From contig JAVLUZ010000142.1 in the NCBI GenBank assembly GCA_036768485.1, forward strand, positions 5,906,006 to 5,970,005: a stretch of DNA of 64,000 bases. The letters run 5' to 3'. The notes beneath the pieces are model-generated. The model was not told the DNA's origin. It did not search any database and was given only the letters and a program-made list of their open reading frames with translations. Every line of letters starts with the position of its first letter. Within the stretch, counting starts at the first letter, position 1. The position numbers and the translations under genes are program-made. The stretch is from Mermis nigrescens (lineage: Eukaryota; Nematoda; Enoplea; Mermithida; Mermithidae). This document shows, one piece after another, positions 12,370 through 23,915 of the stretch.

Positions 12370-12632
12370 ACCATACGTGGGCAGCAAGAAAATTCTGGGG
12401 GGGGTGCAAGATTTTTTTAAGGTCGAAAAATGGCCTTAAAAATGGTGGTATGGCGATAAAAACACCATTTTTCGACGTTTCTCATCAAGCACTATCCATT
12501 GGCATCAAAAAATTGCGAAAAAAAACGAAAAAAATTTTCAAAAATTGAATTCTGGGGGTATTTTGGTTTCTGGGGGGGTATTGGTTTCTGGGGGGTGAAT
12601 ACCCCCCAAACCCCCCCACGCCCAGGTATGGT
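12370..12632. mobile_element. MITE family 1 copy, about 260 bp
   Basis: It begins ACCATACGTGGGCAGCAAG and ends CCACGCCCAGGTATGGT, an imperfect terminal inverted pair. Inside are GGCCTTAAAAATGGTGGTA, a CATCAAGCACTATCCATTGG segment and a run of TTTCTGGGGGG. Close relatives lie at 16101-16376, 18575-18775, 38879-39052, 62694-62954 and 63448-63690. Confidence 0.7.
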
Positions 12633-13024
12633 TGGCACAAGCTCGTACAGTATGTAGGTACATAGAAACATTCGCATATGCATAGTTTTTTAAACCAAAA
12701 TGGTCTCAGATGCTGGAATAAATACTAAAATAGCCAAAGAAGCACATGCGTATGTTAATCCACAGATTATGATCATTTACGAGCCAAAAATATTTTATTT
12801 TCTTCAATTTTCGGCCTTCATTTTACCTTATTTTTCCCAGAAAATTGTTGTCCCCTTTTTCCGTTCTGGGGGAGGGCGGGGATCAGAATCAAAAGCCCTC
12901 CCCACATGTCTCGCCATTACAAGCAAATGCTGTACAAACTTCAATGAATTACGACTTTCATTAAAACTAAAGCATCATTTTGACTTCAGAATATCTGCGT
13001 AACGGACCAAATAAAGTACCGCAA

Positions 13025-13515
13025 TAATAAGCACGGATGTAGAGGAGGCGGGGCGCCCCTTCTCTGTCGTCAAAAAATATTTGGGCGCAATAGATCATGA
13101 TATAAATTCTCTTAATGATTTCAGCCATTTTTCATCACGATTTTTCGGCTTTTTCCGGCGCTTCGCCGAGTAGTACTCATAGTGACATTTAGTGACTTTC
13201 TCGGCGGCTTCAAAAACTTTATTTTTACCTCAGAAGAGTTGCTTATGTACAGAATAAGACTTTTTAATTCTAAAATAAATTCTAGAGTATTTTTTCGGTG
13301 CTTTGCGCTGATTTTTGCACTAATTTTGCGCGGTATTCGTTAAAAGTTTTCGAAAATTCCTAATTTTATAGATAACAAATGATTATATCTTTCAAAAGAC
13401 GGCATAAAACCGATACTTTAAGCATTATAGACGGATTTTTTGAACAATTTTCGACACTATCAGGAAAATTAAGAGTTTGCCCCCCTTACGTCGGACATTC
13501 CTGCATCCGCCAATG
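13025..13515. mobile_element. Non-autonomous element with GGATGTAG-type ends
   Basis: The left end reads CGGATGTAGAGGAGGCGGGG and the right end CCTGCATCCGCC, roughly inverted. The interior has CCGGCGCTTCGCCGAG and GGTGCTTTGCGCTG hairpins. A related copy is at 40455-41042. There is no open frame. Confidence 0.55.
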
Positions 13516-14489
13516 TGCAATAACAAATCAACAATAATGATGTACGGCCCACTCGTGCGTAAGTCGTCTGCGCTTTTAAAGTTCGCCTTTTTTTGACATC
13601 GAATAACACGTCAGTTTGTCTCAGATCGCATCTAAAAACAATATTCGTGAAGTTCTCATATATTTTTTCACGCCTTATTCTTTCTACCCTTAAGTCTGGC
13701 CAAAATAGTCAGGTTCTAAAATAACGTAGCATCTATCTCAACCAGGGGCGAACATTCAATGTCTTTTTCATTGACCAAACAAAAACTTTTGTCCCCTACG
13801 GGGCTAAATTTTGTCATATTCCATCTCCTCCAGAAAAGAGTCGTCGCCTCATTCTACAGAAGTGGGGCACTTTCCTAAATCTTGGCGTTGGCAGACGATG
13901 CAAATTTTCAAAGGTCAAAGACGAAACAAATTATCGATTTTGGAGTAGACAAATCATATTTTTGAATTTTTTGTACGTGATTCATTCTAGCGAATCAAAG
14001 AGAAAATGCATTTGGGCCTGTCTTGGTCTCTGAGACATGCAAGTGGGAAAGAGAAAAATTGTAGTTAAAGTCGTAGGCGTCAGAGTTAAACAATTTTCTG
14101 GAATAAGACAAAATAAAGGCCAAGGGTGAATGAAAATTAAAAAAATTTCTGAAAAAGTGTTCGAAATTGACTAGAATCTGTGAATTAACATAGTTTTACA
14201 CTATTTAGCACTTATACCGATTTTTGCGGACATTTTTACTGAAAAAGTCTTCAGTTTACCTGCAAACCGGTTGATCCTCTTGGCTAGTCATGCTACGCAT
14301 TTATTGTAAGTCAGTGCCCAGGTATGTTCCAGACACTAATCCTACTCATAATCTATAGTGTATTTTAAATCTTATCACTTGAAAGTTTCAGGACAATCCC
14401 TGTTGTGAGCGCAATAGATGTCAATATACGCTCGCATCGTTGAACCTCGAGCGTCCTTTCGCCGTCGTTTTGACTGTCGAAAACAGAAG
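13516..14489. other. Spacer without supported genes
   Basis: A candidate plus-strand exon after TTTCAG at about 14388 (NPCCERNRC) was examined, but no compatible partner was found. Short ATG/donor pairs exist but none is convincing. Confidence 0.35.
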
Positions 14490-15625
14490 GCTTATACACG
14501 CGGAATAGTGCTATTCCAGGATAAAACAGTGGGATAAGAGGGCGGAATAAAATATTTCGGTATTACAGAAAGCGGAATAAACAGTGATATTCCAGGAATA
14601 AAGCTGGTATGACAGAACGCGGAATAGCGCCGTTCCAGGCGCTAACCTCGGCATAAAACGGCGGAATAAAATAAGCGGCATGACAGAAGGCATAAGTTAT
14701 CTCGGAATGAAAACGGTTGCTTTAGTTCTGCCATTTTATACCTGGTCATAGCAGGTATAAGACAGCGGAACAGTGGTAAAAATCGTTTCTAATGCGATTT
14801 TAAAAAAGTAAATGTGTTAGAAAATTTTAGCTGGATAGGTAATTGATTCCCTTCATCTAGAAATCTAATATGGTTGCTCTCGTCGTAATACGATCAAAAC
14901 AGATAGCAGAAAATTCTCTAGTTGCGAGTTTGCCCCATGAGTGCGGCTGGTCTTGTTGAGCTCTTGACAAAATTGATTTTTTATTTTTCGATCACGCAAT
15001 ACTTAATACCTCCAGTGAAGTGATTTAAAAAATTCATGCAGTATGTAGTGTGTAGTAATTAACAAGTTGACATCAAGATTCGCAAATGAGTACCTACTCA
15101 CACAAAAAGTAGTTATTTCACGCGCAAGCTATCATTTTTTTTGATTTCAATGTCAATATTTCATTTTCCTTTTCCGTAGAAACAAGCAAGCCGCATTTAT
15201 TGAACCAAATTATATAAAGTTTATCTGGTAATATTAGGCAGTCCCAATAACTCAATGCATCAATGCATACTTTACCCGTGCGCACGGCATGTACATAAAT
15301 ACTACACGCTTGTATTTACGTCGTATATTTTCAAACTAATTCGTACGTGACCACAGTATGCACCATGCGTTGGACATCCAAATGTGATACACAAACCTAT
15401 GGAATGCGTAACTTAACTCTTGGATAGATACAATTATCCCAGAGATTCCTCGCGTATTTCGCGTTCTGTCATACGAAATTTTCTTATTCCTAGGATAGCT
15501 TATTTCGTCCCTTAACCCAGGAATAGCTATCACGAGAATAAGTTTTATTACGAGAATAGCTATTCCCGGAATAGCGCTCATCTCAGGAACAACTTATTCC
15601 GCGTTCTGTCATACGGCCCTTAGGA
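14490..15625. mobile_element. Element with inverted GCGGAATA tandem-repeat ends
   Basis: The left 230 bases repeat GCGGAATA, CAGGAATA and TGACAGAA blocks. The right 200 bases carry the same words in reverse complement (TTATTCC, TTCTGTCATACG). The outer right end reads GCGTTCTGTCATACGGCCC. The middle, about 14760-15410, is unrelated sequence with no domain I recognise. Confidence 0.55.
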
Positions 15626-16100
15626 AATTACTCCGCAAATCAAAGACGTGCAAAATATTAAATCAATTCGTATTATTGCTTCCAGATCCTATCACTAATA
15701 AGAGTGAACAGTGGCGCACCTATGGAGGAGATAGGGGAGATTAGCTGCTGAGATACTAGAAACCAAAATTTTCATCTCCCCAAATCCAGGAGGCCAGTTA
15801 AGCTCTTGAGCGTGGGAGGGTTAAGCGAACAAACTTATTTTGACTACTATGACAATTTCGATTTTTTGTTCTTTTTAATATTGTCTATTCATCATGCTTC
15901 GCTGGGAAGTAGTCAATTGGCAAAACTACAGTAATACGACAGCAAATTTGCGATCATCTATGCCTGTGGGGTGGGGGAGTCTAAATCATAGATACACACC
16001 AATGTCAAGCATTTTTGAAGAAAACTTAATTTCTTTGTTTTTGGCCTTGATTTCGCTTCATTTTCCAAAAAATTCTATCATTTTTCCATTCTGGGGGTCT

Positions 16101-16376
16101 AGACCACACCTGGGCGTGAGGGGGTTTGGGGGGTATGCACTTCCACAAGAAAGCAAAATACCCTCCCCCAGAAATCAACATACCCCCAGAATTCAATTTT
16201 TAAAAATTTTTTTCGTTTTTTTCGCAATTGTTTGATGCCAATAGATAGTGCTCAATGAGAAACGTCGAAAAACGGTGTTTTTTTGCCATACCACCACTTT
16301 TAAGGCCATTTTTTGACCTTTGAAAAATCTTGCATCCCCCAGAATTTTCTTGCTGCCCACGTATGGTCTAGACCTT
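16101..16376. mobile_element. MITE family 1 copy, inverted
   Basis: It starts CTAGACCACACCTGGGCGTG and ends CTGCCCACGTATGGTCTAG. It is in the reverse orientation to the 12370 copy, with the same interior phrases reverse-complemented. Confidence 0.65.
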
Positions 16377-16905
16377 AGGTGCACAGCATGGCCGATCGGT
16401 GAGGTCAGACGGCCTGGGTGGTCAAGAATTTGACGTTTTGGGCCAAAATGACCTTAAAAACTGATATAAATGCTAAAATGGCATAAAACTACTTTATTAC
16501 ACAGTTTCTGGTCAATTTAAAGCAGTTTTGTAGAAAACTTTCAATTTTCATTAATTTTTGGCCATCATTTTGCCTCATTTTCCCAATAAAATTACCCACT
16601 TGTCCATTAGTAGACCCCAAATCCACCTCCTCTCACGTGCATGTCTGGTATAGACCGCCTAGATGGGAAAAGGAAATTTTCTGAGAAAAATTGGACAAAA
16701 TGAAGGATAAAAATCGATGAAAATGAAAATTCACTCTTAAAATGCTTGAATTTGATCAGAAACTGTTAACAATACTTTTCAATGCTATTCAAGCATTTAC
16801 ACCAGTTTTGACGTCATTTTGGCCTAAACAAGCTTAAAATTTGACCCCGGCAGAGGCCGGCTGCCCTCAATAGATTTGCCCTGCTGTGCATTTATGCTTA
16901 TGGTA
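16377..16905. mobile_element. MITE family 2, two head-to-head copies
   Basis: The first part runs from GCACAGCATGGCCGATCGG to CACGTGCATGTCTGGTATAG; the second is the inverted counterpart ending near CCCTGCTGTGCATTTATGC. Relatives occur at 17340-17905, 34840-35240 and 38752-39213. It abuts the decayed exon at 16907-17090. Confidence 0.55.
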
Positions 16906-16906
16906 C

Positions 16907-17090
16907 CTTGCCGCCGTCAATACACTTCATTTAGAAACAAATTTGATCACTGTCGCAATCATATTCAGAATCACATAATTTTTGCAAACCATGAGGTGTA
17001 TGTTTTTGTACGTGCATAAATTATTTACGCAACTGGCTTTTTTGTTCGCGCAATCATAATTAGACTTGTAAGGTTGCCGCGAGCCCATGC
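16907..17090 (-). pseudogene. Decayed duplicate of gene A exon 5
   Basis: On the minus strand, after TTTTAG, the sequence follows gene A exon 5 base by base: GSRQP, ASCVNNLCTYKN, then YDCDSDQICF. It is broken three ways: the first cysteine of the repeat is tyrosine, the frame shifts after CTYKN, and the codon matching GAA in gene A is TAA. A donor-like GTACCA follows KCIDGG. So it is a pseudo-exon from duplication of gene A or of a close relative. The copy retains gene A's intron-side TAG acceptor, so the duplication was genomic rather than through mRNA. Confidence 0.7.
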
Positions 17091-18039
17091 CTAAAATTGA
17101 TGACAAAACATGATAATTTGTAGATACAAGCTTAGACGACAATGCTTTTTTATTTACTGATTTCTCTATTGATGAACTTTGATAATAAAAAAGTGCATGA
17201 TAGTAGATTGTTTTATTATCGACCAAAATCTGTGAAAATTATTGACACGATGACAAAATTTTAGGTTTACACAGAAGTGTAAACAAAATGTTTCAGCGAG
17301 TGAAAATTCCGAAATTTTGCATAAAATCGCTTCTACATTAGTCAGTATGAGCGGGACCACATGTAAGCATAAATGGGAGGGGTAGTGGAGGGGTTTGGAG
17401 GTGTCTATCCCAAGAATTCGACAGGCCTTCAAATTGACATACCCCAGAATTTAATTTTGGCATATTTTCTAAGATTTTTGATGGTTTTACACCACCCAGA
17501 CTCCCCCAAAATTCGGTCGCTGCCTATAAATATGGGCTGAATACAAGAGACTTCTCACTAGCAGATACCTGGACATACCCTATATTGATACTTCAAAAAG
17601 CCTAAGAAAAGTTCAGTATCTTGGATGCACAGAAGGATTGATCTGGGAAGGGGTTCGGCCGATCTGTGGGTCAAAACTTGAGCTTTTTTTGGGGCCAAAA
17701 TGACCGCAAAAAGCGGCGAGTGCACTACTCCTTTCTGGTCAACCTAAAGCAATTTTGAAGAAAATTTTTACGTTCTTTCCATTTTCGGCCTTTATTTTGC
17801 CTCGTTTTCACTACAAAATTTTAACTTTTTCCCATTTTGAGGAGTCTTAGTTTAACACTCACCCCCAAAACCCTCATGTGCATGTCTGGTCAGGCTGCTT
17901 GAACAAGCAGCAGTGTACTCACTCAAATAAGAATGCAAAATATCCATCAAAATCACTGCCTTACGTTTGTCCAGACAGCCTTGCCCCTAGTTTTTCCTAT
18001 CTTATTCCGAGGTAGATGGCTTCAGGTTATATTCTGGCA
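17091..18039. repeat. Spacer and MITE family 2 fragments
   Basis: From about 17340 to 17905 the sequence has MITE family 2 phrases, including CTTGGATGCACAGAAGG, TGATCTGGG and CATGTGCATGTCTGGTC. The flanks hold nothing I can support. Confidence 0.45.
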
Positions 18040-19790
18040 CCTATATGTGGAAAATCTTTCGTGTCCCGCTTATATTGATTAAGATAAAGGGATTTTATGC
18101 GAAATTTCAAATTTTTTTATAACTGTGTACATTTTTATAAGCCAAATTTCATTCACTGAGTCGGTAATTTTAACGAGCTTCCAAAGAAAATCAAGCGTTA
18201 TTTTACTCTGTAAAGTTTTATAAGCAAGTGTTCAGAGATAGAAAAGTCGGTATGAAAAATGTCAAAAAAAATAAAAACCGAAAATTTGGGTTATCGTGGC
18301 TTGATTTTTAGTCAAGCGTTCGATGAACGTAAGAAGATATATTTAGTATCCGAAACTTTATCTAAAATGATTGTTTTTGAGAAATTCCGAGATGCCATGA
18401 AGTGTTTTATCATCCTGCAAAACATTATCAAAGCAAAGTATCTAAATATCGCTCCTTTTGAATGAGAATACTATAATGAAAATAGCTATAGTCTGTTTCA
18501 CAAAACCTTGTGCATGGATCATTATTTCCAACTCAACGTAAATCGATTACAAAAGCGATTTAAACTGAAGCATCAGTCACCATCTCACATAATTCAATTT
18601 TTGAAATTTTTTGTCTTTTTTCCGCAATTTTCTGATGCCAATGGATAGTGCTCGAGGAGAAACGTTGCAGAATGGTGTTTTTTCGCAATACCACCATTTT
18701 AAGACCAGTTTTTTACCTCTCAAAAATCTTACACCCCTACCCCAGAATTTTGGTGCTGCCCACCTGTGCGATATTGTGCATAACAATAAGCAAATAAAGC
18801 TTTACTATGAACAACCCATATTACAGTACGTCACCTAAAAATCACTTTTGTAGCTGCCCGCCTGACCGCTGAAAATGATTGTCGTGCACAGTGTTTTGTG
18901 AAATAGACTATGAATATTTCCAATTTATTTTAAACTAGCGACAGATTAAACGAATAAACTCCAGCATTAGCAAATCTAAAATAATTTTTGTACCGCTTAT
19001 ATTGGCTAGCATAGAAGCGATCTTTTCCGATATTTTTAAATTGTCCTGCGCTAATGCATTTCGTTTGCACCTGTGTGTAAAACCAACATTGTCATAGTAT
19101 CAATAATCTTAACAGATTCTCCATGCAGACCTTTATTAGCAAACTTTATGAATACGAAATTCAGTAGATAAAAAAGTAGGAAAAAATGTCAAAAATGAAG
19201 AAAATCCACACTTTAGCTCACTATAGGCTTCAGTATTTGGGTAAAATGAGAAATACGCTAATATTAGAAACTATATCGAAAACTTTGGTCTTTGAGAACT
19301 AGAGATAAATTAAAATTATCCATCTCATTACAGCATCAATAATACAAAGTATCCAATGTCAAAACTTTCGGGATTGAGTAAGTACTACTTTAACACTCGC
19401 TGAAGTACTTAATTTTTTGTTAATTTCTCACAAGTAGTAACAGGGTATGCTCCGACATCTATGAATGGAAAATCTCTTGTCACCCTCTCAAATTGACTGA
19501 GATAGTAGGAATTTAGAGCGAAATTTTTTATATTTCTGTGATAATATATATTGTTTATATTTGCGTGTAAAATGAAATATGACTACGGTATTAAATATTT
19601 TGACATACTTTCATATGAAATTGAACGGTCACCTATTCTATAGAGTTTCATAGGCATGTTTTAAAAATTGAAGAGGCAGAAAATAAAAAAGTGTACAGAA
19701 CGTGACATTGTCAAAAAAGGACAAAAACCATAATCTTTGGCTTACTGTAGCTTCCCGAATTCTTATTTTTGGCTAAAACAGATATCAAAT
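18040..19790. repeat. Three degenerate direct repeats of about 350 bp
   Basis: Units near 18040-18440, 18990-19370 and 19445-19790 share ordered words: a GATTAAGATA-type start, GCGAAATTT, a long T/A block, AAAGTTTTATAAGCA, GTCAAAAA and CTTGATTTTT. They are too diverged for recent slippage. No open frame is conserved among them. Confidence 0.5.
18487..18911. mobile_element. TIR element with a MITE family 1 fragment inside
   Basis: The ends are TATAGTCTGTTTCACAAAAC and its imperfect inverse GTTTTGTGAAATAGACTAT. It carries part of a MITE family 1 copy at 18575-18775. A relative with TAGTCTGCTTCACACG and GTGAAACAGACTATA ends lies at 40185-40348. Confidence 0.6.
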
Positions 19791-20877
19791 TCGTTGTCAG
19801 CGTGCAAAACTGTATCACATTTATTTTTCAGGTATGATTAATTTTCGACTTGCTCATCACCCCTGTAGTGAAAGTAAGTGTTCTCAGAAATTGTCTTAAA
19901 ACAAGATATGTCGAAAAATGGTTCATTTTCGCCCCTAACGCTAATTATTTTTAATCGACCTTTAGACTTTTTTGGACCCCTAAACCTCTCAGAATTTCAG
20001 GCGCTATCCACCCTTGTATGTATATTTGTGATGTTCAGGCAATTGAGGAATCTTGGCAAAACTATCAGATTCGCTAGGCAAAAATTATTCGAAATATATT
20101 CCTGGCGAATTTCGAATATAAATAAGTTCATAGTGTTAATTAAATGGTTCGAAAAATATCCTTTTTAGACAAGATCATTCATTCTAAACCAAGGAATGCC
20201 ATGGAATGTGACGTGATCCATTTATGCATCTATTACTAGATTTTTTCAATAGCTCGAAAGATACTTCTGAAAAAATTAGTCGCGGGCTACGCTTGATAAC
20301 AATGAATGCGAATTTCACTCCATAAACAAACAATTTCGCAACGTTTCGAAACTTTCTTAAAAAAATTACGGCCGTTCAAACTAGCTTTTTTCAAAGTCAG
20401 CATTGAGCACGTAGCTGTTTGTCAACATCAGTCGATGTTCTTTGAAATATTATATAATTGACAGGATTTCTCCGTGTTAGCTCTTATCATCACGCGAAGT
20501 TTTTGGGGGAGAAAAGAGAAGGGAAACTAAGCATTGAAGAGGGAAAAATTCTTGAAATGACGCATCAGAGAAGAGTTTTTGAAGAAACCAGTTTTTTCCG
20601 GCATCTCCACGACTCAATGTCTTTGCGAAGACGTTCAAATCAGCCGCATAATGCAAACCTATGAGTAATATTAGCAACGAAGCAAAAGCCGAGTTTGTTT
20701 GCATTTCATTTCGGAAAAGTGATCTATTTTAGAATTTTTCGCAAGAGTCGCCTAAACATACACGAAACTTCGCCTACTCGTCTCATTTTTTTGCTCTGCT
20801 TGACTCGCTATAACTCGTAGTTAAGTCTCATTTTTCCCTTTTCCTTCATTTTTCCCCAGAATCTCCGCATTTTCATC

Positions 20878-23010
20878 ATGATGAGACCGACTTTGCTACG
20901 ATTCTTGTCGCTCCTTGTACTCGGTAAGTTTTAAGAATTTAAGAATTTGAACTTTTTGGTAATCTACGAAACTGGCGGAAATCATGGTATGTAGGGAGGG
21001 GTAGGTGGCTGCCCCGCTAGGCTAAATTTTTTTTTGAAAGACGATAGACCATGGAAAAAACGTAAAAATCGCTTGTCTTTGTCGAAAAACTTCAAATCCA
21101 TTAGTTTGCCTCCAATGAGCCCAAAAACTAAAAACTACGCTTTTTACAGCCTTGGGCGAATCCTGTATACATGCCTGCGTAAGTTTTAAACTACGAAAAA
21201 ACCGTTTTTAGCTACTAATTTATAATAGTTTTTAGTCTCTACCTGTTCCAAAATCTGGCAGTTGACTAGCGAAAAAACGAAAGACTTTTCAAAAATTATA
21301 TCTTTAAAGGGGTCTTATGAATTATGGAGGCTAAGCCAAAGCCCTACGCCTCTAATAATTGGCACACAACATTTTTCAGTACCTAAGCATTTTTTGTTTT
21401 TCAGCATTCAGTGTTAAATGCGACAAAATCAAACCAGTCGATTCCCTTGGAGCTTGCTATAACGGCCAATGCGGACCGACCCATAAATGCATCGACGGAT
21501 CATGCAGTAGAAAAACAGATGAAGTAAGACTTGGAGTTACGAAGAGACGTGCACGTGGGGCCTTGGGGTTTCCTAAACCCCAGAATCGAAAAATATGAAA
21601 TTTTTTGGGTAAAAAATGCAAAATTAAGACTGAAAACGCAGGAAAATCGAAAATTTTGTTCAAAAGTGCTTGATGTTGACAGAAACTGAAGATTGACTAC
21701 TGTTTTCAAGCTATTTTAATATTTATACCAGTGTTTGAGGTCATCTTAGATCAAAACAGCTCTTCAGCTGAGCCTTTTAGAAAGGCTATGCTATTCACCT
21801 GTGATTATGAGTGACTGCATTAAATGAAGCAAAATCAACACTATCGCAGGATTTATGTGTTCTAACGTCGAACTTGAAAATTTCGATTATTTTCAGCATG
21901 CTGGTGATTTCCACGTGTTTTGGGAGATCAGACCGTAAACCGTAAATCGTCTCGAAGGGATTAGAATTCAGAGCTATATTGAGCTGAATTGTCTCAAAAA
22001 TCGATTTAAAGGCTGAAAATGATTAAAAAACCATCTCTTTTACGTTTTACTGAATTTCGTGCATTATGCAGAAAAGTTTTGGTTTTCAAACATTTTTGGC
22101 CGTAGTTCGGTACTATTTTTTCCTCTTAGAAATTGTACTTGCTTATCTTCGAGGGTCTGGAGCATAGATGGGCAGCAAGAAAATTTTGTAGAGGGCGAAA
22201 TCTCCAAAAATTGCCCAAAATCGTCTAAAATATTACTAAAAATAGAATTCTAGAGGGGTCTACAGTAATCTGCAAGGAGTTTTTCAACTTCTATAGGGGT
22301 GTATACCCCTGGACCTTCACGCGCATGTGTGGTCTGGAAGAGAATGCGCGTCGAGAGTTTGGGAGTCTAGATACATTGACGGAAGAAACATGGAACGATT
22401 CTTGTAAAAATTAATGTTTTTTCTCGAGAATAATACCAGTACATGCAAATGAATGAAAAACACCCAAAAATCGAGTTTTCTTCGCCCTATGTTGCAAAAA
22501 AGGTGCTGAAGTAAATTAAATTGAATTAAATTATTTTTTCAAATAAATACTCACGTAATTCTTGGATAGGAAATCAGAAACGACCAAACTCACGATCGAC
22601 GTCGCCGAGACACGTTGCCCATGTGCCTCAGTGGGAACGAGGCCACGAGTCTATGCAATGAACCCAACCAATGCGGTGGGGGTTCCAATTACTGTTGCGG
22701 AGAGACTGGATTCTTTTGCGAGACGCAGCCGCAGACCGGCTTGAACTTATGCTGCGACACGAGGAGCGTGTCGAGGTACCAACAAACTGAGCCCGCCCTC
22801 AACATGGTGAATTCCTATTGGCCGTTGCAGCCGCCCAGGCAACCAATCACGGGCGGCTATCAGATTGGCAGTCAGCAGCAGTGCTCGCCGCCTCAGTGCT
22901 GGCCGCCTACTCCAGTGCAGCCGGTTTATCCAGTACAGCCAGTGCAACCAGTGAATCCGGTGCAGCCAGTGAAACCCATAGGTAGTACAGGATACGTGCA
23001 AACAGCATAG
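20878..23010 (+). CDS. Gene C: secreted cysteine-rich proprotein, 3 exons
   Basis: Exons 20878-20923, 21405-21523 and 22570-23010 give 201 residues. Introns are GT-AG, phase 1 then phase 0. The N terminus (MMRPTLLRFLSLLVLAFSV) is a good signal peptide. Exon 2 has CYNGQCGPTHKCIDGSC, an EB-like pattern. Exon 3 opens with a polybasic RRRRD, a likely proprotein-convertase site. An eight-cysteine block with two CC pairs (SNYCCGE, LNLCCDT) follows, then a proline-rich tail of PVQPV/PVNPV repeats. Cleavage at RRRRD would release the second cysteine domain and tail. Function is unknown; an extracellular matrix or surface role would fit the tail but is inference. A TATAA at about 20811 lies 67 bases upstream of the ATG. 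Confidence 0.72.
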
Positions 23011-23158
23011 TAATTCTGGGGGTTGGTATAGAAAATTTGGATGAAGTGCCGTTTAAGTCTAAAAACCGTGAAAAAATTCAATCTGCTTCAAAAGTTTGAA
23101 TAAAACTTAAATAAGTTTTATTAAAAATTATAAAATTCAATTTAAATTAAGATCTCAG

Positions 23159-23259
23159 TGCAACCCATAGATACAGGTTACGTGCCCGTAGGTGCATCAG
23201 CATGGGAATTCTGGGAGTCGGTACCGAAAAATATTTTACCAAGTGTCTTTCAGGGCTGA
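23159..23259 (+). CDS. Possible alternative terminal exon of gene C
   Basis: This stretch is a diverged tandem copy of the 3' end of gene C exon 3 and the bases after it, about 190 bases downstream. An acceptor (GATCTCAG) opens a phase-1 frame reading QPIDTGYVPVGASAWEF to TGA. Exon 3 itself contains a matching phase-1 donor (CCCATAG followed by GTAGTA at 22982). Either the ribosome stops at 23010, or splicing replaces the last residues with this longer tail. The duplicated copy lacks the original TAG. Confidence 0.4.
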
Positions 23260-23915
23260 AAAGCGATAGGAAAAAAATTTTATTTTGTATAAAAAACTCG
23301 ACCTAATTTCGAATGAATTAGATTAAACATTATTAAATTAAACTTAAAAAATTAAACTTGAAAAAACAGTAGTTTTGAAGTTTTTAACGTTTTGAAAAAA
23401 TCAATAAATTGAGCAAAATATAGTCGAAGAACGAATACGTAGAAGCGTCGAAAACTGATACTGAGCCAAACGATTGGTAAAAACGCTTAAGAAAGCCAAT
23501 TTTATATATTTGTTTCTGAAAATAGAAAAGTCTGATAGGAGTGAGAGACAGCATTTTGCAGAGGTCAGCGGCATACATTAGCGTTGGGGGATGGTTGGGG
23601 GGTTTGCGACCCTCAGATGTTGAAAACTACCGCAAATTGGTGTGGATCTCAGAAATCTGTTTATTAGTAACATTTTTGGCGATTTATGGCGATGTTACTC
23701 AAACAGATCCCCATAATTTAGTTCGCTACTCATGTTAGGGCAGCAGCCTTCCTCTGGAGATAGTGCTTTAACAATATCGCGTTGTTTTCTTTTGCTGAGA
23801 TTCGAGAAGAAGTTTCTAGGAAAATTTTAAAATAACAGACGCTAATTAATTTGAAGATCGTCATTTGAAGAAATTGGTTAAAGTGTATATGTGTGAGTCA
23901 CAAATGACTGAGATG

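Noticed and set aside
14388..14505. Plus-strand frame NPCCERNRC after TTTCAG
   Set aside because: It needs a phase-0 partner that was not found, and the frame runs into the repeat element at 14490.
15357..15407. Plus-strand 1-1 phase exon-like frame (CTMRWTSKC) resembling gene B RWTSC
   Set aside because: It sits inside the element at 14490-15625, and no supported partner exons were found; its downstream match was the rejected repeat-derived frame at 18853.
18853..18905. Plus-strand exon-like frame after CACTTTTGTAG with ENDCRAQC and a stop
   Set aside because: It lies in the right terminal inverted repeat of the element at 18487-18911, so the cysteines are coincidental.
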